The notes below the pieces were generated by a model that was not told the origin of the DNA, made no database searches, and was given only the letters and a program-made list of their open reading frames with translations. The position numbers and the translations under genes were made by a program. Source: Cardiocondyla obscurior (taxonomy: Eukaryota > Arthropoda > Insecta > Hymenoptera > Formicidae). Taken from it: a stretch of 64,000 bases of DNA. The stretch covers positions 4,194,001-4,258,000 of the forward strand of contig NC_091864.1 in NCBI RefSeq assembly GCF_019399895.1, written 5' to 3'. Position 1 is the first letter of the stretch. The number at the start of each line of letters is the position of its first letter. Below are positions 62,621-64,000 of this stretch, piece by piece.

Positions 62621-63336
62621 AAAATCTGATCACGTGACGTCGTGCGGTGACGTCAGCAGATGCCCACGTGTCTATTTTCAACGTCCAACCCTTTTCAAAA
62701 GCAAAGATATTGACAAAAAACGAAAAAAAATTTTTGAAAATCTAATTACGTGACGTCGTGCGGTGACGTCAGCAGATGCCCACGTGACTATTTTTAGCGT
62801 TTTATTCATTCCAGGGTCAAAGATATTGACGAAAAACAAAAAAAAAATTTTTGAAAATCTGATTACGTGACGTCGTACGGTGACGTCAGCAAATGCCAAC
62901 GTGATCATTTTTAGCGTTCTATCCATTCCAAAGGCAAAGATATTAACAAAAAACAAAAAAGAAGTTTTTGAAAATCTTACCACGTGACGTCGTGCGGTTA
63001 CGTCAGCAGATGCCCACGTGATTATTTTTAGCGTTCTACTTTCTCCAGGGGCGAAAATATTGACGAAAAACAATAAAAAATTTTTGAAAATCTGACCACG
63101 TGACGTCGTGCTGTGACGTCAGCAGATGCCCACGTGACCATTTTCAACGTTCTACCCTTTCCAAAAGCAAAAATATTGACAAAAACGAAAAAAAATTATT
63201 GAAAATCTGACCACGTGACGTCGTGCGGTGACGTCAGCAGATGTCCACGTGACCATTTTTAGCGTCTAACCCTTTCCAGGAGCGGAAATATTGATAAAAA
63301 ACAAACAATAATCTTTGAAAATCTGACCACGTGACG

Positions 63337-64000
63337 TCGTGCGGGGACGTCAGCAAATGCCCACGTGACCATTTTCAGCGTTTTACCCCTTCCAGGGGCA
63401 AAGATATTAACGAGAAACGAAAAAAAAATTTTTGAAAATCTGACCACGTGACGTCGTGCGGTGACGTCAGCAGATGTCCACGTGATTATTTAAAGCGTCC
63501 TACTTTTACCAAAGGCGAAAACATTGACAAAGAACAAAAAAAAATTTTTTGAAATTTTGACCACGTGACGTTGTGCGGTGACGTCAGCAGATGCTCACGT
63601 GACCATTTTCAACGTCCTACTTTTTCCAAAAACAATGATATTGACAAAAACGAAAAAAAAATTTTTGAAAATCTGACCACGTGACGTCGTGCGGTGACGT
63701 CAACAGATGCCCACGTGACCATTTTTAGCGTTCTTTTTACTCCAGAAGCAAAGATATTGACGAAAAAAAAAATTTTTGAAAATCTGACCACGTGACGTCG
63801 TGCGGTGACGTCAGCAGATGCCCACATGACCATATTTAACGTCCTATCCTCTCCAGGGGCAAAGATATTGACGAAAAACGAAAAAAAAATTTTTGAAAAT
63901 CTGATTACGTGACGTTGTGCGGTGACGTCAGCAGATGCCCACGTGACCATTTTCAGCGTCCTACCTCCACCACAAGCAGAGATATTGACAAAAAACAATA
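63337..64000 (-). repeat. Block duplication, copy 2 (partner at 60,780-61,448)
   Basis: Six monomers in the same order as the partner. The first monomer has GCGGGGACGTCAGC, a private change that removes the first T of the CRE. The block is cut by the window end at a type A-like tail (CTCCACCACAAGCAG), so a copy of the 61.4-kb island may follow outside. Confidence 0.85.

Larger units (their letters stand above)
59479..64000 (-). repeat. 117-bp satellite array, type B, reverse orientation, right of the LTR
   Basis: About 38 further monomers that continue the array interrupted by the LTR, in the same orientation and mostly type B. Block similarity to DNA left of the LTR is high: 56,901 matches 59,521 (CCATTTTTAACGTTTTACTT), and the variant GACGTGCGGTGAGGTCAGC at about 57,916 recurs at about 60,194. 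The LTR therefore sits between two related blocks. The array runs past the right window edge. Confidence 0.95.

Noticed and set aside
1..64000. Functional promoters at each CRE/CACGTG pair
   Set aside because: There is no TATA or initiator at a fixed distance and no gene downstream. The sites are annotated as possible protein-binding boxes only.
1..64000. Telomeric repeats, rDNA, tRNA or snRNA genes
   Set aside because: I saw no TTAGG/TTAGGG-type arrays, no rRNA-like blocks and no cloverleaf-compatible sequence with box A/B in either strand.

Overview
The whole window is eukaryotic satellite DNA. About 99 % of it is a tandem array of a roughly 117-bp monomer, some 540-550 copies. The one clearly non-satellite segment is a 525-bp piece at 58,954-59,478 with the hallmarks of a solo LTR. 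I find no protein-coding gene, rRNA, tRNA, CRISPR array or prokaryotic operon. Long homogeneous monomer arrays, higher-order repeats and an LTR-retrotransposon remnant point to constitutive heterochromatin (pericentromere, centromere or a similar block). An arthropod, perhaps an insect, would fit the 4-bp target-site duplication and LTR layout, but the species cannot be fixed from this sequence.

Monomer anatomy: each unit has a GC-richer box holding CACGTG, and 15 bp further on (start to start) the full palindromic CRE TGACGTCA. These are followed by a variable CCGCACG... stretch, a CAGATTTTC block, a long A/T tract (A4-6 then T7-15), GTTTTTTGTCAATATC, and a variable tail ending in GAACGCTGAAAATGGT. 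Type A (left part) has CACGATGATTCGTTGCCAG after the CRE. Type B (right part) has CACGACGTCACGTGGTCAG at the same place. The two have equal length and differ by six substitutions, which give type B a second CACGTG and a second CRE-like site.

Layout: (1) 1-3,700, type A, with a 2.55-kb spaced duplication. (2) About 3,700-19,300, type A organised as 11-mer and 12-mer higher-order repeats (1.28 and 1.40 kb), pairing into a 2.68-kb 23-mer. (3) About 19,300-29,350, a mosaic of other type A variants with 0.93, 1.62 and 1.75-kb spaced duplications. (4) 29,355 to about 39,400, a 5.02-kb tandem duplication whose copies contain shortened patches. (5) About 39,400-47,709, very uniform, consensus-like type A monomers with many small deletions. 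(6) At about 47,709 the array flips orientation and changes to type B. (7) 47,710-58,953 is inverted type B with a type A island at 55.6-56.9 kb. (8) Solo LTR at 58,954-59,478 flanked by AATC. (9) 59,479-64,000 is inverted type B with two small type A islands and more block duplications.

Nothing here works as a gene set. Any function would come from the repeat itself. The most notable signal is a dense array, hundreds of copies long, of a strongly conserved CACGTG + CRE composite site in otherwise drifting A/T-rich DNA, doubled in type B. It could bind bZIP/bHLH-class factors or act as a centromere-box analogue. The consensus-like, deletion-rich tract and the inversion that ends it may be partly assembly artefacts and should be checked against reads.
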